Notes: generated by a model not told the origin, from the sequence alone. A stretch of 64,000 bases of DNA from Takifugu bimaculatus (GCA_004026145.2 CP034986.1:11240804-11304803), one strand, 5' to 3'. Positions 25,561 through 39,291 are shown, counted from the stretch's first letter. Numbers and translations are program-made.

Positions 25561-26199
25561 CTCAGTTACACATACATAAACAGAAAGCTTTTTTTTTTTT
25601 TTTTTACCTCTGTCTCCTCCCGCTTCTCGCCCACCATTGGTGTGAATGTAGTCGGGGTCAAAAACGTGCAGCAGAATAATATTGATTTGTGTTCTCTGAG
25701 TGCGTCCGTGGCCGTTGCTGCCACCATCGGCCAGCAGGTGGTCTGTGGACCATCAGAGTGCAGTCGGGATTGGTGCGCTTCACCATCAAACTCTCACATT
25801 TTCAAAGCAGATGGTGGTTAAAATGGGCTAAATACAGTATGTCCCTATGCCGGGTCTGTTTCTGTCGGGCTCCACAGCACCACCTACATCTCTCTCATCG
25901 GACTTTGGCATGATGGTTTGGGTTGACAACCTGTCACAGGGGGCCAAGCTCCAGCTGCAGGCGATAGTCACAGAGTCTACAGGCTGAAACCTGGGGAAAA
26001 AACTGCTGCCACCTGATGATGGAGCCCACAGGCAGAAGAAAGGGAGGAAGAGTGATTCCCGCTCGTCTTCTGCGTGTTTCTCCATTAGGATACCCTGAAG
26101 GTCACATATGTTCTCACTGTCATTCCAGCTGCAGTGTTCATTCCTCCTTCTCTCCTGTTGTACAGTATCAGGGAGGCCCGTGATTGAATTACCCAGCAT

Positions 26200-26460
26200 C
26201 CCCCAGTGACTAACAGGCCGTAATTACAGCCTCATTTAAGATTACGCTATGAGCCAGCTGACTTTATTAGAACGGAACGTCACCTCGGTGCTTTGTTTCA
26301 TCCTTATCATGAAACAAGAGATGATTAAGGCAAATGGGAAATTACCACAATTGTCCTTTTGTGAGTGTGAGCGTGTCAGGCTGCTAATAAGCTGCTGGCA
26401 GGTGTTTTTATGGTGTTCAGTGAGGACACACTTCACTGACCTGTGAGACAAAACACGAGC
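26200..26460. promoter_or_regulatory. Candidate conserved non-coding element with SOX-like pair
   Basis: GGCCGTAATTACAGCC and CAAGAGATGATTAAGGC are followed by CCACAATTGTCCTTTTGTG, which contains facing SOX-type cores (ACAAT and CTTTTGTG), then GCTGCTAATAAGCTGC. SOX and POU3F factors commonly share neural enhancers. Conservation is untested. Confidence 0.35.
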
Positions 26461-26648
26461 TGATGTATCAGTGGTCCCCACTTTCAAATGATCTTCAACA
26501 ACCCCATGACTCAATCAACTTACTTCTGAATTAGGGTTGAGAATGAGAGCATATCATTCCAATATGACCACGCAACAAATCGTCGCGTAGCATCAAATAG
26601 CTTGTTAAAGGCAGAACAGGTAGCTACTTGTTTAGCATGTTAATTTCA

Positions 26649-26713
<65 letters not shown>
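26649..26713 (+). repeat. Compound (CT)n(CA)n microsatellite
   Basis: A short CT run passes into about 27 CA units. Confidence 0.95.
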
Positions 26714-26716
<3 letters not shown>

Positions 26717-28210
26717 ACAGACTAAGAGTTCGGTTTAGTTCTTTTCTGTAAAATTCAGAAATCAATCTGAATCAACCTAAAAATGAAAAAAAAAAAAAAA
26801 ATATCATGATCAGGAGGAACATTCCATTCTGATTGTTTTATGTACTTTTCCCCCAAGGTTTAGAACCCCAGACCACTGTGGAACAATGATGAGTTCATGA
26901 AAGAATCAGTTCAAAACTAAAAGAAAAACAAAAAAAACAAGAACACAACATCAAGTTTTAGCTTAAAATTGTTTTAGAGCTAAAACGTGATGTTTTTCAA
27001 AAAATATTTTGGCTGTCAGTTAATTGAGGGGCAGTGATGGCAACCCCCTCACATGGGGGGGGGGAGGGGGGCACCAGCCTCAGATGAAGGTCACATGGTG
27101 TTCCTCTCCTGAAACAAAAATCCTGGGCTGCGTTCTATTATTTTAAAAACAAGAATTCTAAATTATCTGTCAAAAGATCAACAGCAGCATCAAAACCATC
27201 CCGTCAAAACTGAGTTTGATCCATCACCTTTCACACCTGTGTATGAATTACCCCCCTGCCCCAATGTGTGAGGACCCTTGTAAACATTACCTCATCACTG
27301 TCGTGCTTTGGGGGGCCCCTGTCCGTGCCCCAATCTGTGGGAACTGAATCCCACTCTGCTAGCTGCAACAAAGGGCAGCCCTCCCCGGCCCCTCACCCCC
27401 TGCACAGCCACGGCTGACCCAGCCCACCTCTCAACAAAAGGGGCCACGGAGCCTTAATTCCCAGGCAACGATATAAATGGCGCCCCCCCCTCACCAACTC
27501 GAGAGGACGAGGCAGGAACGAATGGGCCTGAAAACCAATGGGGGGGGGCAAAGAAGTCATAAAAGAGGGAACCCCCCCATGATCGTCCAAGAGCTGCTTT
27601 TGTTGGTGGGACAGAAGGGATAGTGGGTGGAGGTGTGTGTGGGGGGGTGTGAGCTGGGACAAAGGACAGGTCAAAGAGAGTGGCAGGGGTCAAACTAGAA
27701 CCATCCTTCACCAAGGTTCAGTGGCACGCCCACTTCAGCCACCCCAACAAGGTGGTTCTGCTCTCCCTTTTCAACCGTCAACGCCTTAAAACGTCCCAGC
27801 GGACGTCCCCACGTCCTCTTGTGAACAGTCAAACACAGATTCACTGCTGTTTTCTTCTTTTACCTTTAAGGTTTCACATTTTGGCGTGTCCATGTGCTCG
27901 CCATCCGTTTGGGACAGGCCTCCTTCAGCTCGGGATGAGCCGGGTCCAGGATAACCGGTGCTGTCTCGCATCCTGTGACAATACTGGAGGTCCACAGCAG
28001 CTCGACAGTTGCCGGTCATTTCAGAAGGGCCCAGGACGAGTTTGGAGAGCCTCTGGTGGCCACGCCCCTAGCGACCGTTGACGGGAATCAGAATCAAAGA
28101 TGATTCCTGGGAATCCGCCACAGTTGAAGGAGAAGATTTTAACGCCACAAACAGCATTGGGAGTATTTCAAAGCTCAGTCTTCGCATTAGCTTCCAGGCA
28201 AAGGTTTACC

Positions 28211-28247
28211 CCCCCCCCCCACACACACACACACACACACACACACA
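28211..28247 (+). repeat. (CA)n microsatellite preceded by poly-C
   Basis: A run of about ten C leads into a CA array. Confidence 0.9.
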
Positions 28248-31200
28248 TTGTGGCCACAGATTGTGTGGAATGCAATTAGAGCGTCTAAATTAAGTAGTAA
28301 TGGAGAAGCAGGTCGCAGCACCAGGGTTGCGATGGCAACGGGTGCTCCCAACGCCGCCTCTAGTAGTTTTTGCCGCTTTATCTGCAAAATGCACAATTGA
28401 GCTTTAAACCGGCTCGGCATCTGCAGCAGACAGGCGGGGCTGAGGGGGGAGACGGGGGAGAGCGGGAGAACAGCTGCCAGCTCCCACTTTCTCTCTGAGT
28501 CTGCCGGCCGTCAAATATTTATTCCAAAAACTGTCTGCGTGATGTGCTGCTGCAGGAGGACGGGGGGGCGGATTTCAAAGACCCCCTGAAAGGGTGACGT
28601 GTTGCTTGGCTAGCTTTGATTGCGCGCTCCCCCCTCGGGTTGCGGCGCGGCGACTCAGCTCTGTAAACAGTGTTGTTAGTCGCGGGGGCCTTGTTGACTA
28701 ATGTGACAAATGCTGTGCGACTGGGAGGCACGCATCCAGATTTGGGGAAATGGGATTAAACTGGTGCAAAGATGAGATCACACCTGCAGACTTCTCGGTT
28801 TACAAGCAGAACTGGGGAAAGTTTGTGATCCGGCCTCCGGCGCAAACTCCCGGCTCCATTTCCTGCATCCTAAACGTTCGTTTTCATCCGCAGAGTTCAG
28901 AGGAGGCCGACTTTGTTCGTGTGACTGGCCTGACTCCTCTACGGAATCACTCAGAATTCGAAATGCGGAACTCCTTCAGCGTCCTTTCAGTCATAACTAA
29001 TTTGTCTTCAGAGCTTTCTTCTGTCCATGAACCTGTTGATCATTGTTCGGTAGGACAGCGGTAGAGGTGAACATTTAAATGTGCTAACCTGTCAGAGCCC
29101 TGGTGTTTGCACACCTCTGTCTGGAGCTGTCCCGATGAGATCCAGGCGTGCGCCCGCCGCCGTCAGCACGCTTCCACCCTCCTGAATGTGGAAGTGATGG
29201 AGGACAACCACTCAAGATGAAGTTGTTGAGCAGTGAGGAGATGTTTTCTGTGTGTGACGCAACACCACCTGTCAGGAGGACGCTAACAGGTAAAATGACC
29301 AGCAGGACAGTTTGTCACCTCCGGAGGTGTGAACGAGCAGCCTGCTGGAGGACCCAGACGCTCTTCGGGTGTCTGACGCTCGCCGTCAGCGCCACTGTGT
29401 TGGTTTAAATACACGCCGCTTCAGTTCTCACTCATCTGTCTAGGTGAGAAAAAGTGACTGGAAACGAGAGGAGGAAGGATGGAGAGATGGAGGTAGAAAA
29501 GAGGAATGTCAGCAGGAGGAATGCCAGGAATGCCAGCCAGAGCGTGTGCTTGTGGTCTACCGGCTCGGTGATCGTGGTGTCTGCTGGAGAGAACATCACA
29601 CCGCCTCATCGCCGTGGCAGCAGCCAACCGGCCAGCCCGTGCCAGGACACTTGCCAGCAATCCCATAATCCTTTGTTATGTGTCAGTGATGACGGAACCA
29701 TCTGAATCTGTTATCCCGGTGAGAGATCATTTGATTTTATCAAATAAATCGGAGCTATCTGATGACCAGTTCAGCTTTAATCCACTGTCAGTTTAAAGTT
29801 AACTGGTGTCTGGGCCTGGTCCCAGTGCACGTGCACGCACATGGACTCCATTCATGGTTGAAATCAGGTCCCCTCCACCATGACAGGTGGCCATTTGGGG
29901 TCCTTCTGCTTGGCACTACTGGACCATTTCCAGTTGACCTCCGACCTCACAAACCACAACAGTTGTCAGTACTGAGCCAGCAGGTGTCTGTTATCTTCTC
30001 CGTGTCCACCCTGCGTCCGCTGCTCGCACTCCTCTTTTTGCCTCCGTTTGACCTTCGAGGCAGGATTTGTCTCAGAACATCTGGTCCTGTTCCAGCCTGA
30101 CTGGTCCGTATTCATGCAGGAGTACAGTCACATGGTCTGTAGTGAGTTTACGTTCCAGTTTTCTGCAAAATAAAAGCAACATTACCAAGTGAATTTGCTT
30201 TTTTTTTTAACCTGTTTCCATTGAAGAGTGTTTTGGGCACAAGCTTCATAATTCCTGTGAAATCTTTGCTGGAGGAAAGATAGATGTTTGAAACCTGTTT
30301 TGCGTTGGTGTAGTTGTAGTTACATTGACAGTGTTAATTTGTGTTATTGCTCATAAAATATTCAATCTTCTCTTCTTGTAGATAACTGGTTATGTGGCTG
30401 TGGACATCAAGTCCTGCGCACTATTATATTGTTACTATTATGTTATATTGTAATGTATTGAAATTCTTCCTCATCAAAGTTTAGAAACCTTTTAGTGGAT
30501 ATTTGGGAGGTTATTTTTTTTTAATTCTGGTGTTTGTATTATTATATCTTTATTGCGATATTTAGGTTTTGTGCATTTCTTCAGGATGATGGAAACCCAG
30601 TGTGTATGTGGGTTTTCGTCAAGCTAACGTGTTCACATTCACCAGCGTCAGTCGTACTATTGCAATAATTCAGATTTTTAGATGTTTGTAAATCTGCTGA
30701 TTCTCTCTACTCTCACTCTTTCTCCTTCTTCTCCCTCTATGTTTGTAGCTGCAGCTCCAGTATGTTTGCCTTTATGTGACACAGGACTTGGTGTATGCAA
30801 TTATGTATGAGACAAATATTTTATTAGGGTTAGCGTTTAATACGACAAACAGACGAATGCTTCTGTTTACTCTGTTCTTGGTTTTGTCTCGCAGCATCAT
30901 GAACTCCCATCCGTTGGCTTCTTTTGTCTAATTTTGTCAAGGCAACCATTGTTAATGTAAATACAACCGTAGCAGCACGTAACAGGGTGTGAACATCCAT
31001 CTTTTTTCTCGCGGGTTCTCTCAAGACCTGTTTTCTCAAGAATTAGGAAGATTAAAACACCCTTTAATGGTAGCACATAAAGAAATATCGCTTTAATTTT
31101 GCCTCAGTGTCTCTCACTGAGTAGAAATACCAGCCAATCAAAGGATATTCTGACCATTGGATTATCCACTAGGTGGCAACTCTTTCATTTACATCAATTT

Positions 31201-33216
31201 TTAGCAATTTCTGATCAGTTATTACAGTAGCAATTGTTTCCCACAGTCGGTTACTACCCCCCCCCCCCCAACACACACAAACATAAGCACATGAGTCTTC
31301 AAAGGGTTCTATCGTGTTCTTTTAGACCCTTTAGATCCAATAACAGAAACAATACACCACAAATTAAAAAAGGGCAGAAACGACACAAAGAGCGTCCCAG
31401 CATGAACTTCCTGTTCTGTAAAAAAAAAAAAAAATGCCACAAAAAACAACTAATCTCAGAGAGCCTGGAGATTTTTAGACGAAAACATTCATCAGCCACA
31501 CACACACACACACACACACATTCACACCTGTGAATACAGTTGTCCTCTCTTTGGCCAGAGGCTGTTAAATAATGGATGTGTTGGTGAAAGCAGGACCAGT
31601 TTGAAATGTAAATGTGATGGATGCTCTATGTGTGTGTGCGTGTCTGTGTGTGTGTGTGTGGGGGGGGGGGGGGTGCATGTGTGTTGCTCTCTGGAATGTT
31701 TTTTTCCCCCAGTCAACTGTCAAAATAAAACAATGAACGAAAAAGGAAATTATTTCTGTCTTGAGCCAGATCACAGCAACAATAATCCAAAACGTAGGTG
31801 TAATTTGGTGTGAATGTGCGTTGCAGCTTTTAATGAAATGAATTCTTCTGAAATACGGGGTCATTTTGATGGCCGTAGTCCTTTACACCAGGCGGGACCT
31901 GCCATAGTTCGACCAGAATTGGCCACAGGGTAGTCTGAATGTAGTCGGACTACCAACCCCAGATTACCCAGGTGTGGGTCGATTGGCAGCAGCATGCGGA
32001 CGGCGAGCCAGTCTACGCGAGCCACCAGTAAAACCAGTCCAAACTGCTCTGCTCATAATGGTGTCACACTCTTTGTCCCAATTTATCAAACGTGCACGTG
32101 CCACATTTTAACACACGATGTGTGTTGACTGACTGGTCATCAGGGCGACAGCAGGACGGTTGCGGTGTGCGTTAGCTAAACTGGGACACTTCTTCATGAA
32201 TCCAGCCTGAGGAAAGCCCACACTGCCTCAGAGGTCAGACCCTTCTTCTCAAACACCCTTAATACACTTATCTCCTCTTTATACAAACACACGCACACAC
32301 ACATGCACACACGCCAACTGCACATTTCTGTGATCCATTTCTCTTTTCCCTCAGAGTTTTCAACTTCTCCTGATTGAAATTAGACAAAATGAATGATGGG
32401 ACTTTGGGCTCTAAGGCCAAGACCTTCCACAGTCCCAGCAGCAAAGCTCTCTGGGATATGTAGGCACCTCCAGACTAAAAAACAAGGGGGGGGGGGGGGG
32501 GTCTCCCTTCATTGTGGCATATAAGAAAGTAAAAGAGCAAAAGAGAAGAAGTGAGGATGGAAAGTGACTGGGACAGCAAGATATGTGTGTGGGGGTGAGT
32601 GAGAGAGCGAAAGAGAGAGTGACTGACAAAGAGAACAGACGGAGAGAGTGTGTGGTGAAAAAGAGCAAGTGTGTGTGAGGGACAGCTCGTCCTTCAGGCT
32701 CACCTCGGCCCCCCGGGGTCTTTTTTCTCAGCATTTTATGACCATGAAATGGCAGCAAATTTACGGCTGTGAGCTCGTCTCTGCTGTCACCCCCCCTTCC
32801 TGTCAGCTGCCCTTGATTTCAATCCTCCACCTTCCTGTCGTCCTCTCATCTGTCCATCTCCTCTTCATCTTCTCATCTTCCATGCCTTTTATTCTCATGG
32901 ATGTTTCTTTGTCATGTCTTTGACCTCAGAATTCTCATGCATTTGGGGGACGTTTAAGACTCCAAGGAGTCAGTTTGTTCAGGTTGGTATAAAATCCTGT
33001 TTGTTTGACTACAGGCTTCAGGAGTTTCCAAAATGTGAGGCTGGATCTAAAAATGAGTACCAACAAATTCAGAGGATGAGATGGTCCACGTATTCTGATG
33101 ATGGTGACTCTCCTCACCGGTCTGCTGACGGTTTAATTAAAGAGGAAAACAATTTCTCCTCCAGTGTTTTTAGTTCCTCTAAGTCAAACAGCAAATCAAG
33201 CGCATCAGTTAATATT

Positions 33217-33222
33217 GGCGTG

Positions 33223-33273
<51 letters not shown>
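33217..33273 (+). repeat. (GT)n microsatellite
   Basis: GT array with one C interruption near its start. It is the reverse complement in kind of the CA array 114 bp downstream. Confidence 0.95.
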
Positions 33274-33276
<3 letters not shown>

Positions 33277-33384
33277 GTCTGTACCACATTAGCTGTGAAA
33301 GGTCTCTACATGTTGTTTGAGCTCTCTTGAGTGTGAGAAGTGTGACAAACAGCTCAACAGGCTTTGGCACACCAGCTGTCCAGA

Positions 33385-33386
<2 letters not shown>

Positions 33387-33470
<84 letters not shown>
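33387..33470 (+). repeat. (CA)n microsatellite
   Basis: CA array with two CG interruptions near 33429-33433, opposed to the GT array at 33217-33273. Confidence 0.95.
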
Positions 33471-33472
<2 letters not shown>

Positions 33473-34029
33473 CGTGAAAGCACCAACACTGTTGCCAAGC
33501 GTGTTGCAGTAATCTTTAGTAATTCCATCAGTTCTGGGGCATCTGAGCACTGCCAGCGCGGCCACACAACATCAGAGCGCCGGTGTCCCACAATGCCCCT
33601 CTCCTCAGGCAGTCAACCCACCGTCACAGCAGAGGAAAAATAACTTCTCCTTTTTTTCTTGCTGCTCTTCGCCATCGGAGGATGCCGCAGACACTGCTGG
33701 GAGAGGAAGAGTGACAGAAAAGCAAGCAGGCTCAGCATCACCATGGCGACACTCGGTGATGAATGAACATGTTCATTGAGTTTGTGGCTGGTACACATTC
33801 AGTTTACTCGGTAGTACAAGTTGACGTGGAGTACGGAGACTGTGAAGATGAAGTTCCAGTTCAGAGGACAGTCCAGGGAAATAAGAGGTAACTTTCAGTG
33901 TTAGGTGGAGACCCCCAGCCCCCGCGTCTCAGTCTTCCCCATGATGTTGATCTTGTTTTTGGAGGATGGACACACAGCTGCTGACTCTCGTCCTGTTCAC
34001 TCGTTGTTGACGATGAAGGATGGTTTTAT

Positions 34030-34400
34030 TCCGCTCTTCTTGTGTTTATTAACGGTACCATATGTAGCGTGTTCAAACAGCAATAAATCACATTCTAATT
34101 AGCTGTTTTTCCATCACATAATTATCCAGAATGGATGAGGCCACCGTCCTGATGATCAGTCGCCGTGCTTTGCATCAGTGGAGCTCGCTGTTCATCCCAA
34201 ACCACAGATCCCACCATTCCTGCTGGGTGCTGTGACAGGAGCTTTATTATTTCAGCATTGCCAACAGGAAATGTTCATTTTGTTTTAATAAATGGCTTAA
34301 TAACAGCGGCCTTCCTCTTTTCCTATGACACATGGGTAGCACTCCTCAGAGAACCTGTTCCACGTTTTTGTTCCAGCTACAACAACCGCCTTTGCTTCTT
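34030..34400. promoter_or_regulatory. Candidate conserved non-coding element
   Basis: Unique AT-rich block with CAATAAATCACATTCTAATT, CACATAATTATCCAG, GCTTTATTATTTCAGC, TGTTTTAATAAATGGC and TTAATAACAGCGGCC. The string AACAGGAAATG adds an ETS-like core. There are no repeats and no coding signal. It is among the better enhancer candidates upstream of pou3f3, but conservation is untested. Confidence 0.35.
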
Positions 34401-37400
34401 TAGTGGACTTGAAGAGAGGTCATATGACAGGTCACATGTCGAGTCACTCAGCATCCTGCTGATGTCGAGGACCGCCATCTTTGCTGTAGGCAGTGGCGCG
34501 TTTCCTTTCTATACTGATGAAGTTTGTTTTAAGCATGAGCTTCTCCTTCTCTCCTACCTCCACTGTTCTCACTCTACGTGACTCTTTCTTCATCTTCATC
34601 TTCATCTTCACCGCCCACCCTCGCCACCCCTCCCCCCAGCGTGTGATTGATGTGGTGAGGTAGAGTAAACGCTGCTCGTACACGGGGGACTGGGGGATTG
34701 ATTACCTCACTGCCACTTGCTGACGACTCCTAAAATGTCTCCTCTAGAAGTGACAACTCTTTGTCTGTGTGAAAATCACGATAGAATTATGAAGGGAACT
34801 GTCGGAGCCGGTGCTCGGCGGATTGTCCGAGAGCTGTGAGGAGCAGGAAGTAGATGATTGAGACACAGGAAGGACTTTGCCGGCTGCAGAGTCTGATTGC
34901 GGCGCATCTGTAACAGCGTCTTTAAATGTGTGGAGCTGGAACATGAAAGGTGGCAAGATTCTCCAGGAGCTTCCTCGGCAGCTCACTTCCTGATCATCTT
35001 CTCTTTGACTCCCCGCCGGCACTGCAGGGGGCGAGTCGTCACGGGGGGGAGTCGTCACTCGCCGTGGGCCGTCCCCCAGCCGGAGCTCCTAAAAATGCCA
35101 TTTTCAGTGGAACGTTTGAAGGAGGAGGATGAAAGTTAGCGCTCTGTCTGATGGACACACTTGTCTTTAATTAAAGGCTCAGCCTGCCATTTTTTTCTGG
35201 GATGAAAGTCTAATGAAGCGACGGCGCTCCTGGCAGCGAGGGATGAGGGGACAGACACTCGGCTCAGAAGATAGAATGATCGCGTTGTTTGAGGGTTTTG
35301 CTGCTGATTTCCAGTCTTTGTCCACTCAAAGCTTTAAAAATGGTCAATGTCAGCAACCTTTTCCTGCTTTTTTCAAATCTGCTGACTCATGTTTGGTTTT
35401 GAAGGTGTTTTTCATCTGCTCTGAAGACATCCTACACGATATCAGTGTTTTTGCTCCTGTCTTTGCCAGTGACATGATGATGTCACGTTTTTCTGTGTGA
35501 ATTAAGAGCGGCAGCACACAGAACGCCGTCTTCTGTGCTGCTGAGCTACTGACGCTAACAGGTTAGCTAGCTGTCGTGTTGCTGTCCGTGCTTAAAATCA
35601 TGGTCATAGGTCAGAATAATCAGTGATGCTACATCTACAGCCACTGGGATGGCGATCACCTTCCCCTGACCCGTCCTGGTCATGTTAAATGAGTATGACA
35701 TCATCAGCTTAACACACACACAAACAAAAACATGGACAACACTTTTCTTCAAGTCCAACAGAGACATTGGTTTGGGATTTGTTTATTTGTGTGTCAATGA
35801 TTCAGGTTATTTCAGTCTTATTACAGAATAATGCAGACCTATAATGTATTACAACATCCCTTAACATGCCTCCAACTCCAAATGTCGCTGCGTCCTGATT
35901 GGTAGACTTCCTGTTTCACTGTAGCTCCGCCCCTTTCACTCTGCAAGAACAGCAAAGAAAAAAGGTGAAATAAATAAATGCATTTTTAACACACAGACAC
36001 ACACACATAAATACACATCACTGACCGCGGCAATCATGACCCAACAGTCCATAATTGTCTCACTCTTAACCAATCACATCAGGGCAACAACATGCACAGT
36101 TTATTGACAAACACAATGCTGAACTGATGAGATATGTGTGAGATATTTTATGCTTAATATCGATGCTGATGCTGAACAGTGTGACAGGCTCCAAACTCCT
36201 CATTTGGTAATCTTCCATCTTTTTGGTTTTGGGGTGAGATATTTTTATCGTCTTTGTAGGCCTTCTGTCTTCCCAGTTTCTCTGCCGCTGTCAGCTTTTG
36301 GCTTTTTTTCCCTCTTAAATGAAGCAGAAACGATGGTGCTGGAGGTGGTTCCACGGGAGGAAAGAGGGACAGGAAGTGAAGCTGGTGAAAGGCCTTTGAG
36401 GCCGTGTGGAGAGGCCACAGTGGTGCCTCAGTCCTCGGTGTCTGTCACTGAGTGCTCCTGAAAGTCCGTCTGTCCACTGAAAGGGACGTTTGTCCTGCCA
36501 GAGTCTGTTTGAACAACAGCTGAATCTGCCACATCACGTGAAAGAGTCCAGTTATTCATGTTCCTGATCACAGGTCAGAAGGAGCCTTTGCTGAGAAAAA
36601 TCAATGAAAAAGCTGCACAAAAGTGTGCTGCTGCACATCATCCGCCCGCTCCTTCTGCCACAATCCTCCCGTTACCAGGGCGGAGCATCAGCCTTTCAGA
36701 TGACGTGAGGTTAAATCAAGGATGAGGAACGTTTTCAGCTACATAAATGATAAATCCCACCTCAGCTATACCTCTGAAACTGAATCTGTGAGAGCAGCTA
36801 AGTATTTTCAGACATGACAATGTGACATGGAGCTGAGGGAAATGAGCACGAGCAGCGATGTATTTAAAGAGGAGGAAGAAGAAATTCCAGCAGCTCTATC
36901 CCTGAGCTGCACTGACAAAAATGACTTTAGGTGCTGAGGATTATGGATTAATCTATAATAACCAGTGAAGAAGAGAAAAAGGACGGAAAATGCCTGAAGT
37001 CTACTCTGGAAACACACCCTCATCATCTCCTGGTCATCGAATGATCTTCAGACCTGCATCCGCACCGCAGACTTCTTCTGATAGCTTAATGAACATCTCA
37101 TTTCTGGTGATTCCCTCTTTCATTCCCTTCCTTAGCCCCTCCCCCCCCCCATTCCCTGATAATCTGTTTATCCGTAAGTGTCACATCACATTTGTGGAGC
37201 AGCTGGGGGGACCGCTGTGGATCCGTGCGCCGAGTGTGATTACCCAGACTCACATTTCTTTCCGACTCCTCAAATCCTTTGATCTGAACCATCTTCATAA
37301 TCACTTGAAGGAGTGTTGGTGAGAGCGCGGCGGCTTACAGACAGGCTTCCTGCCAGCACCAGGACACGTTCTTAGTCTGGGAGCGACGCTGTCACGAACC

Positions 37401-38380
37401 CACTTTTGTCTGTTGTCTGTAAGAACGCGGCGTTCGGACGGTGGTTATTTACAGTCATGACAGGAACCTGTCTCAAACTGTGACGTCTGGACAGATGCGA
37501 TGGCAGGAAATGTAAAAAAAAAAAAAAAGTTTAGGGGAGCAACAGTTTTATCAGGGTTATCGCTCCATTCCACTGGTCCCAGTCTGTCCAGGGGAAAGTA
37601 TTAACGCTCTGGACGCAGGATAGGGGGCCTTCATCTTTCACCTGGAGACTTTGAGGCCTTTTGTAGCCTGTGGTGAAATTCCCACCATGGAAAAAAACAC
37701 TTGAGCAGAATGTGGGAAAAGGTTCCCGAGTTTTACAAATTGGACTTTTCTTTCTGATCTATACTGGTTTTCAACACAGTTGTACCATGTCCAGTTGATA
37801 AGAACAAAGCCTCCCAGATGCTCATTGTAGCCTCGCTAGTTCAGACCAAATGCTCAGTGTTTAATGCCTCAAAACCAAAAATATCTGTTCAGCCGTATGT
37901 TCATCATTCGCTCATTTCTGTGCTGGTACTTAAAGATAACACATTCATTTACACGCTGATATTTCCTGTTTAAGGATAATGACAGTGATCAGAGTGATCT
38001 GTGATGTGAGAACAGAACCGCTGTGACAACGATGGTTTAATGGAATTACTGTAAAGAACAGATGCTGTTGGTTAGTGACGGTACTAGAGCTCACTGTCTA
38101 CTGTTTGTGTGTGTGCGTGCATGTGTGTGTGGCCTTTCAATATATTTTTAATATCCTGCCCTGCTGCCAGCGTTCAGACATGAACCCCCCCAAATGCACG
38201 GATGACAGTAGCTATGGTACCCCCCCCCCCACCACCACCACCACCAGCACCACCACCACACTCACACGCACGCACACACACACGCTTCAACAATAGCATT
38301 TGCATATTTTTATACGTACTTGCTCTCTCAAGGAAAACAGCCTGAAGCATGAATACTCCAGCAGCAGTGTGCAGGAAAAT
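34401..38380. other. Gene desert segment, no gene recognised
   Basis: No exon is supported. A small block at 35130-35300 (CTTTAATTAAAGGC, GTCTAATGAAGCG) is a weak regulatory candidate. An octamer motif lies at 38298-38305, and a C run plus CAC-rich tract lie at 38220-38285. Confidence 0.4.
38298..38305 (-). promoter_or_regulatory. Perfect octamer motif (POU binding site)
   Basis: ATTTGCAT within ATAGCATTTGCATATTTTTA, about 4.9 kb upstream of the pou3f3 start. It is consistent with, but no proof of, autoregulation by POU factors. Confidence 0.3.
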
Positions 38381-38382
38381 CA

Positions 38383-38384
38383 CA

Positions 38385-38421
<37 letters not shown>
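38383..38421 (+). repeat. (CA)n microsatellite
   Basis: About 18 CA units, facing a (GT)n run at 38439-38466. Confidence 0.95.
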
Positions 38422-38422
<1 letters not shown>

Positions 38423-38438
38423 CAGGAGGAGGATAGGG

Positions 38439-38466
38439 GACATTCATGGTGTGTGTGTGTGTGTGT
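38439..38466 (+). repeat. (GT)n microsatellite
   Basis: Short GT array only about 17 bp from the preceding CA array, so the two can pair as a hairpin. Confidence 0.9.
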
Positions 38467-38560
38467 TTGCCTCCCAGTTCATTAAGCAGACAGTCCTCAG
38501 ATAGTCCTCTTCCACTCGGCATGTGTGACCAAACAGCAAAACTCTGGTCCAAATATTCCA

Positions 38561-38615
38561 TTGGTCCACTTCATTTGGTCCACTTCATTTGGTCCACTTC
38601 ATTTGGTCCACTTCT
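38561..38615 (+). repeat. 14-bp tandem repeat, four copies
   Basis: Units of TTGGTCCACTTCAT repeat four times almost perfectly. The last copy is truncated at its end. Confidence 0.95.
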
Positions 38616-39245
38616 AGAAGTGCGTTGTGAAAATGAACCAAATCAATGTGTGAAGGTTTATAATCACTGTTCCTGGATCTGCTGACACAGCCTGGAAGTT
38701 TCTGCAGGGTTCCCGGATATTTTTGGCATTTCTTGCTGTCATGAAACTAAAATAGATGTCGGTGCATCGCATGAACTGAAACAAGATATTTGGTTCTACC
38801 CTTTGATCGCCTGATCCTTTTATTTGAAGCAGCATTGGTGTCTCACAGATCATCATGGGGCACATGTGAGGCCTCCAGGAAAAAGCTCGAACAAAAACTT
38901 GCCAAAAAGTTGTGTGAAAGTCTTCTGAAGCAGCTGCCCCTCAACACATCCACAACCAAAGATCTGTGTGCACAAAATTTTTAGAGACTTTACTTTAAAA
39001 TCGTTGTTCAAGTTCATTCAAATTTTGGAATTTTGACTGACCATCTGATGTTTGTAATCCAAAATTGCTGCCTAGGGCTGCCTAAAGTCTATTTTATGTT
39101 ATTATTCGCTTGCGTGTGTGTGTGTGTGAGTGAGTGTGTGTGTGTGTATTATTTGCAGGGAAGACAAAAAATAAAACAATTTTCAATAAAATGACTCATC
39201 TTCAGTGTCCAATGTTCGTAATGTTCAGAGAACCCAAGACTTTCA

Positions 39246-39254
<9 letters not shown>

Positions 39255-39291
<37 letters not shown>

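Larger units (their letters stand above)
24254..31495. other. Gene desert segment, no gene recognised
   Basis: No exon with homology. It contains two candidate regulatory blocks (25390-25560 and 26200-26460), CA arrays, a G-rich tract near 27053-27070 and AT-rich sequence at 30160-30700. Open frames here are short and show no domain. Confidence 0.45.
31496..34029. other. Gene desert segment with simple repeats, no gene recognised
   Basis: Holds a short CA run at about 31497-31520, G runs at 31661-31673 and 32487-32503, and two long opposed dinucleotide arrays. The 31860-32110 segment may be a dispersed repeat, but its family is unknown. Confidence 0.4.
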
